64,000 bases of DNA, from assembly GCA_020002185.1 (NCBI GenBank), contig CM034543.1, positions 25,969,462 to 26,033,461 of the forward strand. Direction: 5' to 3'. Origin of the DNA: Paraescarpia echinospica. Taxonomy: Eukaryota > Annelida > Polychaeta > Sabellida > Siboglinidae. A program made the position numbers and the translations under genes. Below are positions 1-15,724 of the stretch, piece after piece (positions within the stretch are counted from its first letter, which is position 1; each line of letters begins with the position of its first letter). The notes beneath the pieces are model-generated. The model saw only the letters and a list, made by a program, of their open reading frames with translations. It made no database searches and was not told the origin of the DNA.

Positions 1-972
1 TAGGCATATGCCTGGCTTCATCCTCGCGTGTGACAGGGGGCGTTACTGATTGCCTGGCTTTAACTAAACAAGACTACCCGGCTGCCCAAGATCTAATATC
101 AGCCCATTTAAAGCCCAGATATAACAGGTGAAAACCGACCACACGCGCATGTTTTGTATGACGGCAGATAAAAAGCAATCACGACCATCAACAGGTAAAT
201 TGATACCACAGTGTGCCAAGTCATCTTCAATGATATATCGATAGGTCACTGCTGCTTTTCAGAGTACTGTGCACTGAGTGGCTGCAACCGGCTTTGTGTC
301 TTCTTCATTGTAAACTGCAGTGACATTTCAGTTGGCAATCATCAAAAGATGTACTTTAGGCAGTGAAATTCTAAACACAAATCTTATTTAAAATCTATAT
401 TAATCAATGGGGATGTAATGACACACTAAGTCAGATACAATACATGTCGCGATGTACGTGTGTCATATGACGTATCGCCTTACATAACGATATATCGTTT
501 TTTGAGAAGCAGTTTTTATTTGCAACGCATTATGCAGAGCTCTATAAAATAAGCTATATTGAGAACACATTGTGATTTGTAATAACTAGAACCTGAAATG
601 TGGTAGCTAGCTTATTTCTTGAGTCATTAACCCAGAACGTTTCAAAAAATATAATCACCATAAGTAAAATGTCCCTTATGGTTTGGGAAATTTCGTGAAA
701 TGTGTTTGCGAAACTGTGTGTATCGTATCGTGAGAGAAGTATCCCGATACATCAATACATCGATGACTCGTTACAACCCACTAACCATCAATACAATAAG
801 ATAAAATTGAACAATAATGTACGGAGAGAATGAATTATACTAATTTTCGCACATAGTATGTTTAAATGTCCTTATCTACGGACAATTAAGTAAATATTTT
901 CAGTTAAAATGACACATGTATGCCATCAGATATAAAGCCCAGTGATCGGCTATGTAAGTCAAAATCCCTTTT
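1..972. other. Non-coding, AT-rich; nothing recognised
   Basis: No ORF, RNA gene or repeat beyond scattered TATATCG/TATCG words around 460-500 and 720-760. Confidence 0.5.
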
Positions 973-1219
973 GGTGGTGGTGGTGGTGGTGGTGGTGGTG
1001 GTGGAGGTGGAGGTGGAGGTGGAGGTGGTGGTGGTGGTGGTGGTGGTGATGGAGGTGGAGGTGGTGGTGGTGGTGGTGGTGGAGGTGATGATGGTGGTGG
1101 TGGTGATGGTGGTGGTGGTGATGGAGGTGATGATGGTGGTGGTGATGGAGGTGGTGGTGGTGGTGGTGGTGGTGGTGGAGGTGATGATGGTGGTGGTGGT
1201 GGTGGTGGTGGTGGTGATG
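973..1219 (+). repeat. (GGT)n trinucleotide tract with GGA and GAT variants
   Basis: About 247 bp of GGTGGT interspersed with ggaggt and gatgat blocks. The complementary strand reads as a proline-rich frame, which is an artefact of the repeat. Confidence 0.95.
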
Positions 1220-1280
1220 TCATTTAAAAACCTAATTTAAATTAATCTGACGTTTTAACGAACTACTGCCACAATTTATC

Positions 1281-1778
<498 letters not shown>

Positions 1779-3557
1779 GTATAGAGCATGTGTTACATTA
1801 CACGAACAACGACTTAATATTTATTAATTGACCAGGAAATATTTTATAATGACACCCTCCCACATCAAAAGTACTAAATATTTACAAGATTCTCTTTAGC
1901 TGAATGACACAGCCTCTCAAGCATGTTTCACATTTAAAAACAATCATACTTGATTCCTTTTGAGAAAAACACCATCTACATGAATCTACATGCAACAGCA
2001 TAATTCTGGTGATTTGAAAGAAATAGAAATTTGACTTTGTAATTCCATTCCATTTCCACCCAACACGTCTCAATCAGCCTAGTAGACGAGGCAGGTTCTC
2101 GTTGCCTTTATGCATGCCAATGTATCCCGATGACAGCAGCCAACAGGGAGGCTAATTTACGGTCAGCCTGCAGCGCTACTGGGAGACAGGCGCCTGGAAG
2201 GGCAGGTTTTATGTCCGTTTAAATGGATACTCTTCATCAACGTGATGCGTCCATTGTGAACACTGCAGCCATGATGATTGCTGATTATCTGTCAGCGTAA
2301 AGTTAACAAAGACTAGGCCAAACGTGGGTGGAACAGTCCACTCTATTCCCTTCACATGACCAGGACTAGCTCACGATCTGAGACATTTGTAAGACACTAT
2401 CTGAGTAGTCTTTGAAATTAGCGACATGTTTGGTTTATTCGTTTGATCTGACATTAAACAGAAACATTGATCGTGTGCATCACTTTTGTGTTCATTGCAT
2501 TAGATGAAATAAAAATGTCTACTACAAAGTATATTGACTTATATGTGCTGAAAGATCAATGAAACGTTGGTAAAAGTTGAGCACTTTCATCACCTTGATC
2601 TTAATCATCACCAGCATTGTTAACTTCATCAACATCTTCAAAATGTTTAAGTGTGTTGGTCAATTGGAAAAAGAAAAACATCGTCATTATAATTAGTAAT
2701 ATAATTATAATATTATTCTTTTGCGAATTTGCTTAATGTTTACACAAGAACAAGTCGAGAAAAATTACACTACGTGTATAGGAACACTTAAACATGAATA
2801 CGTCAAGGGCTTGATAGAACTTTTCAACACGCACGGTTACATGCATGCATTATAATGACGCCTACATCACTGAACATCACGCTCTATTATATGTTCTCAT
2901 ACGATCGTACCGTTACGTACTAATACATATATGCAAGTGGCTGGCGTGCATGCGTGAAGAGCAAACACTGTGTGTATATCATTACTTATTATAAAAGTCA
3001 ACGCAGATATGCCACGGTGCAAGCACTACGAAAACAAAATGGCCAATATATCACTGCATAAATTTGCCATCGTGTGACACCCTCTCCTGTGACGAAGAAA
3101 GAGGCGGGGCAGCGGAGGTCGTATGTTATTCCTTGTTGAATAACTCCTCATCACAGAAAGACTTTTATGCAGCACGCTAACAACCTGCTATCCATTTTAT
3201 AGACCACCTCCATTTCCAACGCAGATGGACTAAGCCGCCATCTCCTGGGGCACTTTGCCGAAAGCCTTCCACATTTCAAATCGTGACAAACCTAATTATT
3301 ATGATCATGTCTCTTTTACGGTTACGCTGCAGCAGAATGGGCAAGAAAGGCATAATTAAATTTCCTGTCAGGTTTCTTTCCTAGAATGCCGCTAAATCCA
3401 TGTTGCGAGCATGCATTAATGGGATCAGATGGGCCGAGAGGTCGATGTAATCAGCCCGAGTGACAGAAGACACACGCAAGTAGGCGGACTGAGACCTTTC
3501 ATCACTGCACGGTTTCGTACTAACACAAATAATCGAATGTAGTTATGACTGGAAATC
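1779..3557. other. Non-coding stretch, no gene seen
   Basis: Mostly unique sequence. Segments at about 2090-2230 and 3090-3450 are less AT-rich and could be regulatory, but no gene or known element is recognisable. Confidence 0.4.
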
Positions 3558-4045
3558 ACTGCTGCCACTACTACTACTACTACTGATACTACCACTACCA
3601 CTACCACTACCACTACCACTGCCACTGCCACTGCCACTGCTACTTATACTGCTACTGCTACTGCTACTGCTACTGCTACTGCTACTACTGCTACTACTAC
3701 TACTACTACTACTGTTACTACTACTACTACTACTACTACTGTTACTACTACTACTACTACTACTACTGTTACTACTACTACTACTGCTGCTACTACTACT
3801 ACCACCACCACCACCACCACCACTACCACCACCACCACCACCACCACCACTATCACCACCACCACCACCACCACCACAACTATTACTACCATTATCGTAA
3901 CACCACCATCACCACTATGACGCAAATCGTCATAATCATCATCATCACCATCGTCACAACCATCCTCTTGCTCCACTACTCGTCATCATTATCATCGTCA
4001 ACATAATCATCATCAGCAAAGATAACATCATCATCATCATAACCA
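3558..4045 (+). repeat. Compound (CTA/CTG/CCA/TCA)n trinucleotide array
   Basis: Starts with CTACTA and CCACTA, passes through GCTACT, ACTACTGTT and CCACCA blocks, and ends in ATCATC. The valine-rich frame on the other strand is an artefact of the repeat. Confidence 0.95.
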
Positions 4046-4316
4046 CGACGATCATACTGACGATTGTGCAACTCAAGAATGATTTCACTTTACAAATTAT
4101 TATTATTGTGCTTGTGTCAAAAATGCTAAACAAGAAACCAAAGAAATGCGAGATATTCTGAAATAAAATAAAGCGCACTACACATCCGCCAACCCTTTGT
4201 TTGCCTTTAACATAATCAATCAAGTATTTTCTGCAAGGTTAAGCAGCAAATCCATGCGTTAATGAAGCCGCAGTTCCAGATGCTGTCGGCCCGACATCAA
4301 CAACATTCGCGCACCC

Positions 4317-4386
4317 AGGTCACGTCCAGTACAGGACCAGTGACCTGTAAGCCTCGCGTCCAGTGACCTGTAAGGTGCAGTGACCG
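4317..4386. promoter_or_regulatory. Cluster of nuclear-receptor-like half-sites
   Basis: AGGTCA at 4317-4322, TGACCT at 4341-4346 and 4364-4369, and the variant TGACCG at 4381-4386. The segment gtccagtgacctgtaag is partly duplicated. Function is not shown. Confidence 0.25.
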
Positions 4387-6015
<1,629 letters not shown>

Positions 6016-6674
6016 CTTTTATGTGGCTTTGCCAAGGAGTATAGACAACCTGAGACAGTTCATATGTACTTTATAAATTAGTATTTATGTCTTGGCGACT
6101 CCAACGAAAACACAATCAGAACAATGCTTGACACCAGAGTGACCAGACACATCAGCGTGCAGTCAGTCCATCCGTGGACGTATTTCCCTCTGATAAGAGC
6201 TCCTTCGCGACAAACTGCAGCTAACTGACACGCATTCACATTATGTGCATTCAGCTCCTATCTGTGTAGACTCTCTTTGCACAGCCTGCATTGTTTGATC
6301 ATGTCAAATAGTACGTCTACTTGACTCAGACACACTTTGCGATAAGAGTGTATAAACATGATGTACAATTGTGTTTTATGTGGTTATGTATGGAGAAAAC
6401 GTATGCATGTGTGCACGTACTGTATGAAGGGTTTCAGGGCGAAACGCGATATATCCATTTTCTTCGTTTTGAGAAAAAGTCACTTTTGTGCTTCATCCTC
6501 AAAGTTTAAATAACAACTTGTAAATTAAGTTGATATAGATTTAGAATCAAAAATCATAGAGAATGGCGGCAAACTCTGAAATATTTGTTGCACATTTGTT
6601 ACGCAAAAGGTGATTTTAAATTATTTTGTTATCATAGCTGCACGTGCGCATCGGCGGTGCTGATTGGCTTACGT

Positions 6675-6754
6675 TCACACATACACACACGCGCACATGC
6701 GCACACACGCACACACGCACATACACACACACACATACATACATACATACATAC
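6675..6754 (+). repeat. CA/CG/TACA microsatellite
   Basis: Mixed acacgc and acatac units ending in (ATAC)n. Confidence 0.9.
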
Positions 6755-6790
6755 TTGTTGCACATTTGTTACGCAAAACGAGTACGAGCT

Positions 6791-6860
6791 GAGGTAAGGT
6801 AAGGCAAGGCAAGGCAAGACAAGGCAAGATAAGGTAACGTAAGGTATGACAAGGAACGGA
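6791..6860 (+). repeat. (AAGGC/TAAGG)n pentanucleotide repeat
   Basis: Reads gaggtaaggtaaggcaaggc and variants. A complementary (CCTTA)n block lies at about 7200-7240, and both are bordered by a GAGCTGAGG or complementary word, suggesting two ends of one degenerate inverted-repeat element. Confidence 0.7.
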
Positions 6861-7579
6861 AGATGAAGCGCCTATCGTATATTTACTCATAATTAGCAAA
6901 AATGCATGTCACCTGACGGGATGCCTACGTAGTTGACAATCGTGATAGCAATATTAACGAAATGTTGAAAAACTCACAGCATCGTTACATAAACGCCATT
7001 ACGCACTCGCAGATACTCATTGTTTGTTAAAAATGACGAGGGTCGGGAAAATGTTAAGTTTACGTCCATCGATAGGCCCCAGTCGAGTTTCCAATTTCAA
7101 AAAAAATATTCGTTTTGGATAAGCATTATTTTGTCAGCGTCTACTTCATGTTGGCAAGTCCATGACGCAGGGGCCGTTTTCCCGAAATATTTGCCTCAGC
7201 TCACCTCATCTTACCATAACTTACCTTACCTTACCTATCCCCGTCGGATCTGATTGCCTGTAAAGCATCAGTGCCTATCCTCCAGTTTGCTATGTTATTG
7301 ACCAATGTTTTAACCAGGTTATCTTTGAGCGACCCAATGTCAATTTGCTTTCATGTGTCCGTGTTAGAACTATCAAACCGTGGCTGTCTTCTTTCATTCT
7401 AAGTACCTTTACGATTTATTCTCTTATCCTGATTGCACCTCCTACCGAACCATGAGGCAAGTGACCATTTTTGTAAATATACGTTACTCTCATTGCATGG
7501 GTTCGTTTTGAGTTAAACTATAACCCTACTTTATATATACACTGTTGTTAAAAACATGATTATATCGTATTCATCAAAA

Positions 7580-7700
7580 GGCGGATCCAGGGGGACCTGG
7601 GTGGGACGTGCCCCCTAGACTTTTGAAATGTGACATGCCCGTAGACCTCCGCTAGTGGAGGTTTTTTGTGTTCCCCTAAACTAGCCTCTGGGGATCCGCC
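7580..7700 (-). mobile_element. Short GGCGGATCC-ended MITE fragment
   Basis: Starts ggcggatccaggggg and ends ggggatccgcc, so it has a terminal inverted repeat of about 9 bp. The internal 'agtggaggttttttgtgttc' and 'gtgccccc' match, in reverse orientation, the element at 8357-8700. It is probably an internally deleted relative. Confidence 0.55.
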
Positions 7701-7736
7701 CCTGGCCATGTAATCAATCCCCAGTCATATCTACAG

Positions 7737-8060
7737 GCGTCGGAACGAGTTGATTGTTGGGAGCGAGCGAGAGCTGCAGCACTCCGCTGCTGTCGGACAC
7801 GACTGTCGAAGACGGGAGATTTTTAGCAGTGATGCCCCAAAGTTTTGCCGGAATCCCCTGGTCACTTCGACGCTGTCGGGCATGACTTTGGGAGGCATGG
7901 GAAGGGGGTCTTGTTGGAGAATTTTTGCAGTGCCGTTTCTAAATTATGGCCGGTGGTTCATGTTGCTGTCGGAGACATAATATCGTAAGACTGCGAGGTG
8001 CTGTTGGAGATTGTCAGGGATCTACCTCAATATGATGTAGTTTCAGTTCGGAGGTTGCAA
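7737..8060. mobile_element. Degenerate relative of the neighbouring MITE family
   Basis: Contains 'ggcgtcggaacg', 'gaagacgggagatttttagc' and 'gttggagaatttttgcagtg', which resemble internal blocks of the family copies at 8357 and 59682. The limits are approximate. Confidence 0.35.
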
Positions 8061-8356
8061 TTACGATGACACTTACCAAAACATCTACATAATTTACAAA
8101 ACATTGAGGGCGTAAGCTCACCATTCTCAAAACTAGTGTTCACCCCCCCCCCTTTCAAGTACCATATCTCCTACAGCCCTACCCGACAGTAAAATAAGTT
8201 GAACTAATTCCAACGTCTACCACTGTACCAATTTAGGAGATTTGCCCTGATGAGTTACACAAAACATTAAATGAAGAATACAGCCATACACGGCAAGTAG
8301 ACAAGGAAACACGGCTTTTGCATATCGAATTGGGACAAATAGTTTCCATCTGCAGG

Positions 8357-8700
8357 GGTGTGTCCAGAGGAGGTAGTTTAGGGAGGCACAAAAAAACCTC
8401 CACTGGCGGCCGAACCAAATGGTGTAGACAATGTTTCGCTACCGTGTCGCTGTAACTTTAGCTTCTCTGCTGTCTTGGCTCGACTGGTGACATCGGAAGA
8501 CGAGGGGTGTGTGGAGTGGGGGATGCTGTTGAAGATTACAGCCGCGTGGACGTAACTTCAGATTATTGTAAACTAAACGGGGGCACATTTCCAAAGGTTT
8601 AGGGGGCACAGTCACGTTGGCCCATTCAAAAATGTCTAGGGCACACTAAATTCCATAGGACTATGGGGGGCACGTGCCCCCGGGACCCCCTACACACGCC
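8357..8700 (+). mobile_element. GGCGTGTCC-family MITE-like element
   Basis: Starts ggtgtgtccagaggaggtag and ends gggaccccctacacacgcc; the ends are imperfect inverted repeats. It shares ordered blocks with the intron 3 copy at 59682-59960, including 'tcgactggtgacatcggaag' and 'ggggggcacgtgccccc'. It has no coding capacity. Confidence 0.65.
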
Positions 8701-10742
8701 TAAGATCCATGTATGTATTACATATTTCTTAATTAACCCTAGTATTATTGAGTGCCGTTGCATCGGCAATGGTGGTTATGTATCCAGGCTTGGTGTATTT
8801 ATTAGGCCCAATTCGGAAACGTCATACACGTGTATATAGTTTCCCGCAAGGTAACAGAATCGACCTTTTGAAAGCGCTAGCAGCAACATATTTTAAAATG
8901 TTGCAACTATTGTGTTTGTGGCAGTCTTTGTTGCGTGAGTATCTCCAGGCAGCACTTGGAAGCAGATGGCACACACGTGTAACAAACTGTTACAAACTAC
9001 GGTGAAATTGGCAGCGTTACGGCACGCCATCGCCCAGCATGGGGCAGTGTCATCAATGTTCGCTAGGGGAAGCGTCACCATTGCTCACCAGGGGACCTGT
9101 CACGTCCTTACTCTACACAGCTAATATACGCTAACAAGGATAACTGGCAACATTCCTGTCGCGGCAGGTGTTCTTTAACACGAACCTGTCTGATGATCAG
9201 TTTTTATTGTTTATTACCGTAATGCTTTATTACTATGCATAGACGTAGGAACCGGGAATGGGTTTTGGGGGGCCCAGACCCGCAATGTTGAGAAAGCCGG
9301 CTTAACCCCGCAATTTGTAATGTTTTTATAATGTAGGTGATCACCATTCAGGTGGTAGTTCGGAGTACAATTTCAAAAAATTGTAGTAATTGTAATAAAA
9401 GAATCGTAATTTTTGTGTGAAAACGTTCAACAACATCCATGCATGCATCCCTTATTGTATGTGACATTTTGTGGAAATTTGGAACGTTACCGCGAAATAT
9501 CCAACAGCACACCCACGTCACCCCCGTCTTTCGATGTCATGTCGACAGTGGAGCGCTGAACTGAAGCTCCGGGTTCAGCCCCATCACTATTAATTTCGTT
9601 CCGACGCCAGTGATATAATAACTATGTTGAAGGAATATTGCCCGTCAAATTGCGATTACTAAACCCGAAGCATTCTTCGCAGTATGAACGTTCAAAGTAT
9701 ATATAAAAAAAACGTTACAAACTTCAGCAATAGGGGGCTAATGGAAGCAGGTGGGAATCGTCGCAAGTTCCTAGAACTGTTCTTTGAAGTTGGGTTCGCA
9801 CACTTCATTGCTACATGGTTAAGCTCACATCAAGCTAAGGCCGTTGTCATTGTTGAGAGGAAGATTCCGTGTAAAGGAACATACAATATCGCTTTATTCC
9901 AAGGTTCTTATAAAAGATTTACAAACAAAACAGCTGCAGGAAATAATTGTATTGTTTAAAAAAAATTGCAAAGTATAAATCATGTCTGTGTTCCAACTAA
10001 AACCAGTGAGATATATTACGTAGGAAACTTTAATTCAAATGCGTGATATGTTATTGCTATTTAACTTAAATCAATACAATTTGCATATGCGTGGAAATGA
10101 CATCCAATGCGTTCCCTGTGATCCCCGGGGATTATAACCCCGTATAATCCATAATTATTCTGTCATGATCGACAAAGATAGAAATAACTGCGGCTTGCTA
10201 ATTTGTTGAGCCGATACATTCAGACTAATGTGATTGCGTTGATTTTGACCAGCGTGGGCGTTATTGTCTTTAATTGACCTTCGCTAGCTGCGTAATCGGT
10301 CAGCCGGTCAGGCACAATGGTCACTCCCCACGTGAGAACGGCCACGTCTCTGGGAACGTAATGAGAATGCATTAAAATCTCCCGGATGCATGCAGGGATG
10401 TTTTTCGTCGGTCCATGCTGAGATGCTAATATAAGGATGTCCTGGAGAAAGTGTCTTCAAGAGTGTCGGTTGAGTAGCATGGTGATATCATCAGTCTACT
10501 CTGAGTCATCGTTCAGTCGCCACCGAGTGATGCACGCATGCAGGTATGCCAACATATGAAGAGAGCCTACCAATGTGCCAATAGAACAGGTGAGTAAGAC
10601 AGACTGTGTAAATCTTATCAATATATTGGCATACATTGATTAAATGCACACAGCATTGTGTCAAGAAATAAGAATGGTAATCTACGTTAAAACAAGTTCC
10701 AGTTAATGCTCCAGGACCAGGCATGCTATTTTATACAGTTTG
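8701..10742. other. Non-coding; possible repeat scraps and a candidate regulatory stretch
   Basis: 'acgtaggaaccgggaatggg' near 9244 looks like a MITE edge. 10080-10400 is less AT-rich with TAAT and CACGTG-type words and might be regulatory. No gene seen. Confidence 0.4.
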
Positions 10743-10935
10743 ATGTGTGTGTGTGTGCGTGCGTGCGTGCGTGTGCGTGCGTGCATGCGTGTATGCGTGC
10801 GTGCACTCTTGCGTGATTGAAAGAGAGAGAGAAGAGAGAGAGAGAGTGTGTGTGTATGTGTGTGCGTGCGTGCCGGCGTACGTACCTGCATGTGAGTTTC
10901 TATGCGTGTAAGTAAGTGCGTATCTGCGAGTGTAT
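10743..10935 (+). repeat. GT/GCGT microsatellite with a GA block
   Basis: TGCG and TG repeats interrupted by gagagagaagagagaga at about 10823-10846. Confidence 0.9.
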
Positions 10936-12890
10936 GTACACGTGTGCACGATTCACCTATAGTTAGACATAAATATAATACAACGATATCTATAATATAC
11001 ATGATATTGCAAACACTGAACTTAAAAATCGGTAAAGATGTGAATGTTCTAAACCGTGTTTCAAAGTGTACGACATTGTGAGTTGGTGATCATTAGTACT
11101 GCTGGAGCAAACACGTCTGCTTCCATGGCAACAACACCTGCAGATTAAGCATCACAGTGATCTATGGAACGATGTAACACGGTGCATAATCAGATTACGT
11201 AAGATTACCTGCGCGAAGATGAAAAGGAAGCTGTTGTCGTGCCGATTTAATCAGATTTACACCGAGATAACCAGGTGTAAGTGCTACCTACGGTTATAGA
11301 TATTGACCAGTATTTTCTAGTATTTCAACAGAACCGTGTCGAGAGAAGGCGTTGTGCAAAACACCGATGTAGATGATCAAGGCCCGTATCCGGGGGGAGG
11401 GGTGTTCATGGGGTTCACGTCACGTGAACCTCTTTTTAGTGAACCCCCTTTCTTCAAAATGTGAAAGCACCCCTCAAATTTAATTTTTAAGATGTGAATC
11501 CTTAATTGTCTGTTAAAATTATTCCATGTTTCTCAAAAGCGTGAACCCCCTCCTAAAACCTGTTGGATGTTATTCAAATATTACCCAGCATGCCAGGGCA
11601 GCCTGATTGATGCAGATGTTAAAGGGATAACAAATACACAAGAAGCCACGTTTATTCTACATGACTCCAAATTGTAGTCAGTCAGAGGTAACTGATGACA
11701 AAACAGACGGAGTTATATTAAAGGATTTATGTGAGTGGCTCAATTTGATATCGACATTTCACTGCATAATGACAATAGTTTTCATAAGTATCGTGTTAAA
11801 TTCTAGTGGGTAAAGGGGATTACAATGATTTAACACTGGTTAAAGAACAAATACGAGCACAGATACAGTGAGTTGGGCCATATCAAAATGATTCTTGGCT
11901 AATCGTCAGAACTATGTTAAATATAAATGATGGGTGCTGTTTTAGTATGCTGATTGAGCTAACTACCGAGTATCAGAGGGCTATTCTCAGCAATCAACAA
12001 ATTAAGATGAGTAACGAGTGAATTTCGTACAAGTGACGAACCTGTAGATAAATTCATCTAGCTTGACACAAATCAATTTTATTTGAACAATAACAAATAC
12101 AGTTTAACGGCGCCTATTTTAAAATGCGCGTGCTGGTGAGAAAACGTGAATTATGTGGCCTTAGTTGTGGTTAGCGAAATGCTGTTGTTGCTGGTTGCAT
12201 AGTTATATATCTTAGAAAGGGGGCCTAATATCGGCAAGAACGTTTGAAGAAACTTTATCTTAATTTTATTACGTTAATTTTTGTTGTTAGCTTCCAAATA
12301 CTTTTACACATTACGGTACTCGATTGTTTGATACATATAATTTCATTCAAATTCCACAAGACAAGAGGAAATGTTTTCTAATCTTCTACTTAGGGTACGC
12401 ATTTTATAAATGTTTATTAAATTACTAACTGAATTATGTTATTGATAAATTGTGGACATTTTGCGCTGCAGATCAGTTACATATATAATTTATTAATTGA
12501 CTGAAAACCACATTGTTAATATCACCAAATTGTAACATTAAGTGTTTACTCTAACAAAACTTGGACAAACCCACACTCCTCGGTGCCACGTTTATGATAT
12601 TATTATGTGTATACTTTTATATATTCAAAATTACACATATGGTGAAGTGTTTCTAGTAAATAATTCAGTTGTGTTAATAATATAATATCATTGACTGTTC
12701 GCGTTTATTAATAAAATTTGGTATAAATTATGCTTAATCAGCAACAAAATGAGACAAATTTCCACAGACCACACATATGAATCCAACTCACACACACCCC
12801 GAAACAGCCTCGCTAATGGCCTGCTGGTGATGCTAATGTGGTGTTTGAATATAAGATGAAACCACACAGTCCACGAACCTCACACCTCAC
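10936..12890. other. Non-coding; one possible MITE scrap
   Basis: 'ggcccgtatccggggggagg' near 11382, followed by repeated 'gtgaacccc' words to about 11560, resembles a dispersed element. The rest is AT-rich with no gene seen. Confidence 0.4.
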
Positions 12891-13200
12891 TTTATTGTAC
12901 TTTCAGCTAGAAACCCGACCCTCTGCATTATGGGGGTGAACTCCTACGTGAACAGGTGGCGCCCTCTGCATTGTGAAAAGCATAACCCCACACGAGCGTG
13001 TGGCGCCCTTGGAGTCTGTGGTGGGAAAATGTGAACCCCCACGTTGTGAAAAGATGCCTGCGGGCCTGGTCATCCCCTGCCGCATCCATAAACTTATCAA
13101 AGCCCTCCCCATTTTGCCTCCATCTTTCTCCTACAGTGTTACTGCGCGTGAAGATGGGGTAAAACCACATTAAGGATTCGTCCGCCATTACCGTGTGATG
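12891..13200. other. GC-richer island, open in several frames, function unknown
   Basis: Contains two 'ccctctgcatt(a/g)tg' words and reads open on both strands for 60-100 codons, with no recognised domain. It could be a repeat, a regulatory element or an untranslated exon. Confidence 0.25.
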
Positions 13201-15680
13201 TGTGATTTTTTTTCGAGCATTCTGACATGGCACATTTTAATCCAATGAATACTGAATGTACTACTGCATTAGATCTTTCACGAGGTAGCAGTAAATAGAC
13301 GCTAGTCGCTCGCGTATTCGCACAGTGGCTATTTTGCAGCACGCACCAATATTTAAAAATCCGTCACGGCGAAATTGAGGGGTGTCAGGTTTTGGTGGAT
13401 TTTTCTGAAAAATGAGGTATGATAATTTCACGCGATTTTCACAGCACTTGTGTCAATGGAAATTAAATATTCTGTGAAATTTCCAAAATCCTAAGACAAA
13501 TTTTGCAGGAAATGAAGGAAACGTTATAATGGCCGCCTATATAAAATTTAAATGTGGTCTTACCCCAGATAGAGATCCGAACTTATAACCAAAAACCAGC
13601 GTGTTATCCTGTCCACGAATAGCTTCAAACATAATAGAATAATAGCCTAGTTAGCGCTGTTAAACCTGTCCATTAAAAAAACACACAATATGCTGATTAC
13701 CGAAGCGACCGGTTTTAGTACAACAAAAACAGGGAATGATTCAGTTCCTGCCAATATATTTGATTCTAGTATTTAACGCCTGGTTCTGTTATCCATAAAT
13801 AAATAAATATTATTAAGCCAGATCCATTATCTACAAGTGTACGCCATACATAATATGCAATTATACAAGTGACTGTGTTTGAAGTCGGTGAACGCAGCCA
13901 ATGCAGGTAACTCAGGCAACGCAGGCGGAGAAGTTAATACAATTAATATACACTTAGCTAGAACAATAATAATGCCACTGTTGAAGTTAACAATTAATTA
14001 CGTTAACGTCCAGTCGACAGTGGTGACACCATGCGACCATGATAGCTAACACAATATTACAGTTAAGCGATATTATCTCATTTCTAGTTTAAATTAGGAT
14101 GTTCATTTCACTAACAAACTGTCCAACTGTCAAATTAGTTCGGGTGCTTTTATTGGAAAAGGAAACACTTTAAAATTGGCAATCCTTAATACAGTGTTTG
14201 GTGAAAATTTAGAATAGGTGAAACAGTTCATTCAAATACGGCAGATGGCAGTACTTGCGTCGCAAAAATAACTGGATTTCGGATTTTTGTGTTTGAATTT
14301 GATATCAACTGATGTGATCAGCGATAAAAAAGTATGTTACGTTTAGATGTGTGATGTTTAAATCTCTTAATTATAAATATTTCTTCAACTACCCTAACTG
14401 ACATTTTATGAAATTTCATTTCAACAGTCTATAAAATAATCGGGAATAACATTTCCATTTTGTTATAATAATTATAACGTTATAGTCAATATAGAATCTG
14501 GACGAAAAGTTGTGTATGTATAGATATATGTATGACACATTAATTGTTGCAAAATCAGACTATAACATTGTGTTGTAATTAGTATAGCCTATAGGTCACG
14601 CTGTCGCTATCAGTTTCCAGTAGTGTCCAACGGCAAAGACATTCGTCGCTTGACGTCAGCTAAGCCTAATGCATTTGCAGAATAGTGCTTGTGAAATGTC
14701 TACGGTCTAGACTTATCCAAATATTCTGTAGTTGTATCCATGCCTGGGCATGGCATTGCGCGTAGCAGCTGTTGACATCACTGGAAGATAACACGTACGT
14801 TTTTCAATGATCTTACGTGATTTTTATGTGATTGAACATGTCACACAAAAAAAGTGATCTGGCTTTAAAAGTGAAGACCAAAAAACGAAAGGGTGCTTCT
14901 GCCTTCGTCAATGTAACCCGCAGGATGTGTTGCACTGGGACTAGCGGTTGCGGTGCGGTTCTAGACAAGGGACCATGACATTAGTTTCTATAACTTTATA
15001 TCCCGGTACTGAATAGCAGATGGAATAGACGCCGCAGAGACTAGACCGAATGAGAAAACGAACCAACTGAGTCTGAGACACCAAACAGATTTATTTTAGT
15101 CCATCATCACAATTTTTAGTACGAACATAAAATCACAATGTCAATCATGTATTATAATAGTGTAGTTATCACTTATGCAAGTAGACTTTTGCAAAATAGT
15201 TCTCATTTTGCAAAATATTTCGATAAAAAACTTGTATTGATTTTATGTCTGACCAAAATCTGTAAATATATATATATGTGAAGTAAATAAATGTTATATA
15301 AATTGTAAACTGTGAAGTAAATAAATGTTATAAAAGTTGTAACCCCATTTCTTACTCCTTACAGTTTACCCTTCGTATAAGACACACACATTAATGCAAC
15401 ATCATGAGGGAAATTAAGCAGAATAACGCCATGATCCATGACAGTGGCCTTATGTATGGCCTCCAAGGGCTACTTAGCAGACTGTCTTCTGGCCAAATCA
15501 CCTTCCTACAGAACACAATCATTGTCTACAAAAATACGGGTACACAGAAAGCGGAATCTATTAAACCCCTTGTGTGCTGGGGCAGTTAACATGGAGAATT
15601 GTATAGTTTTCATTAAGTTTGTACAAAGGTATGTCCTATTGAGAGAAATATATTCTCAGACAGATAATCATTGGTCAGTT
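13201..15680. other. Non-coding, no gene seen
   Basis: Includes a perfect CRE-type palindrome TGACGTCA at 14651-14658 and a two-copy 34-bp repeat (tgtgaagtaaataaatgtta) at 15277-15344. Otherwise AT-rich. Confidence 0.5.
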
Positions 15681-15724
15681 CATATATATATATATATGTA
15701 TATATATAATTATATATATATATA
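15681..15724. repeat. (TA)n tract
   Basis: AT dinucleotide run with a central gtatat interruption. Confidence 0.9.

Noticed and set aside
3425..3976. Valine-rich frame over the trinucleotide array
   Set aside because: It is a translation of the CTA/CCA repeat.
6791..7240. Telomere-like repeat (TAAGG/CCTTA)
   Set aside because: The unit is not TTAGGG and the two blocks are inverted; a decayed inverted-repeat element is more likely.
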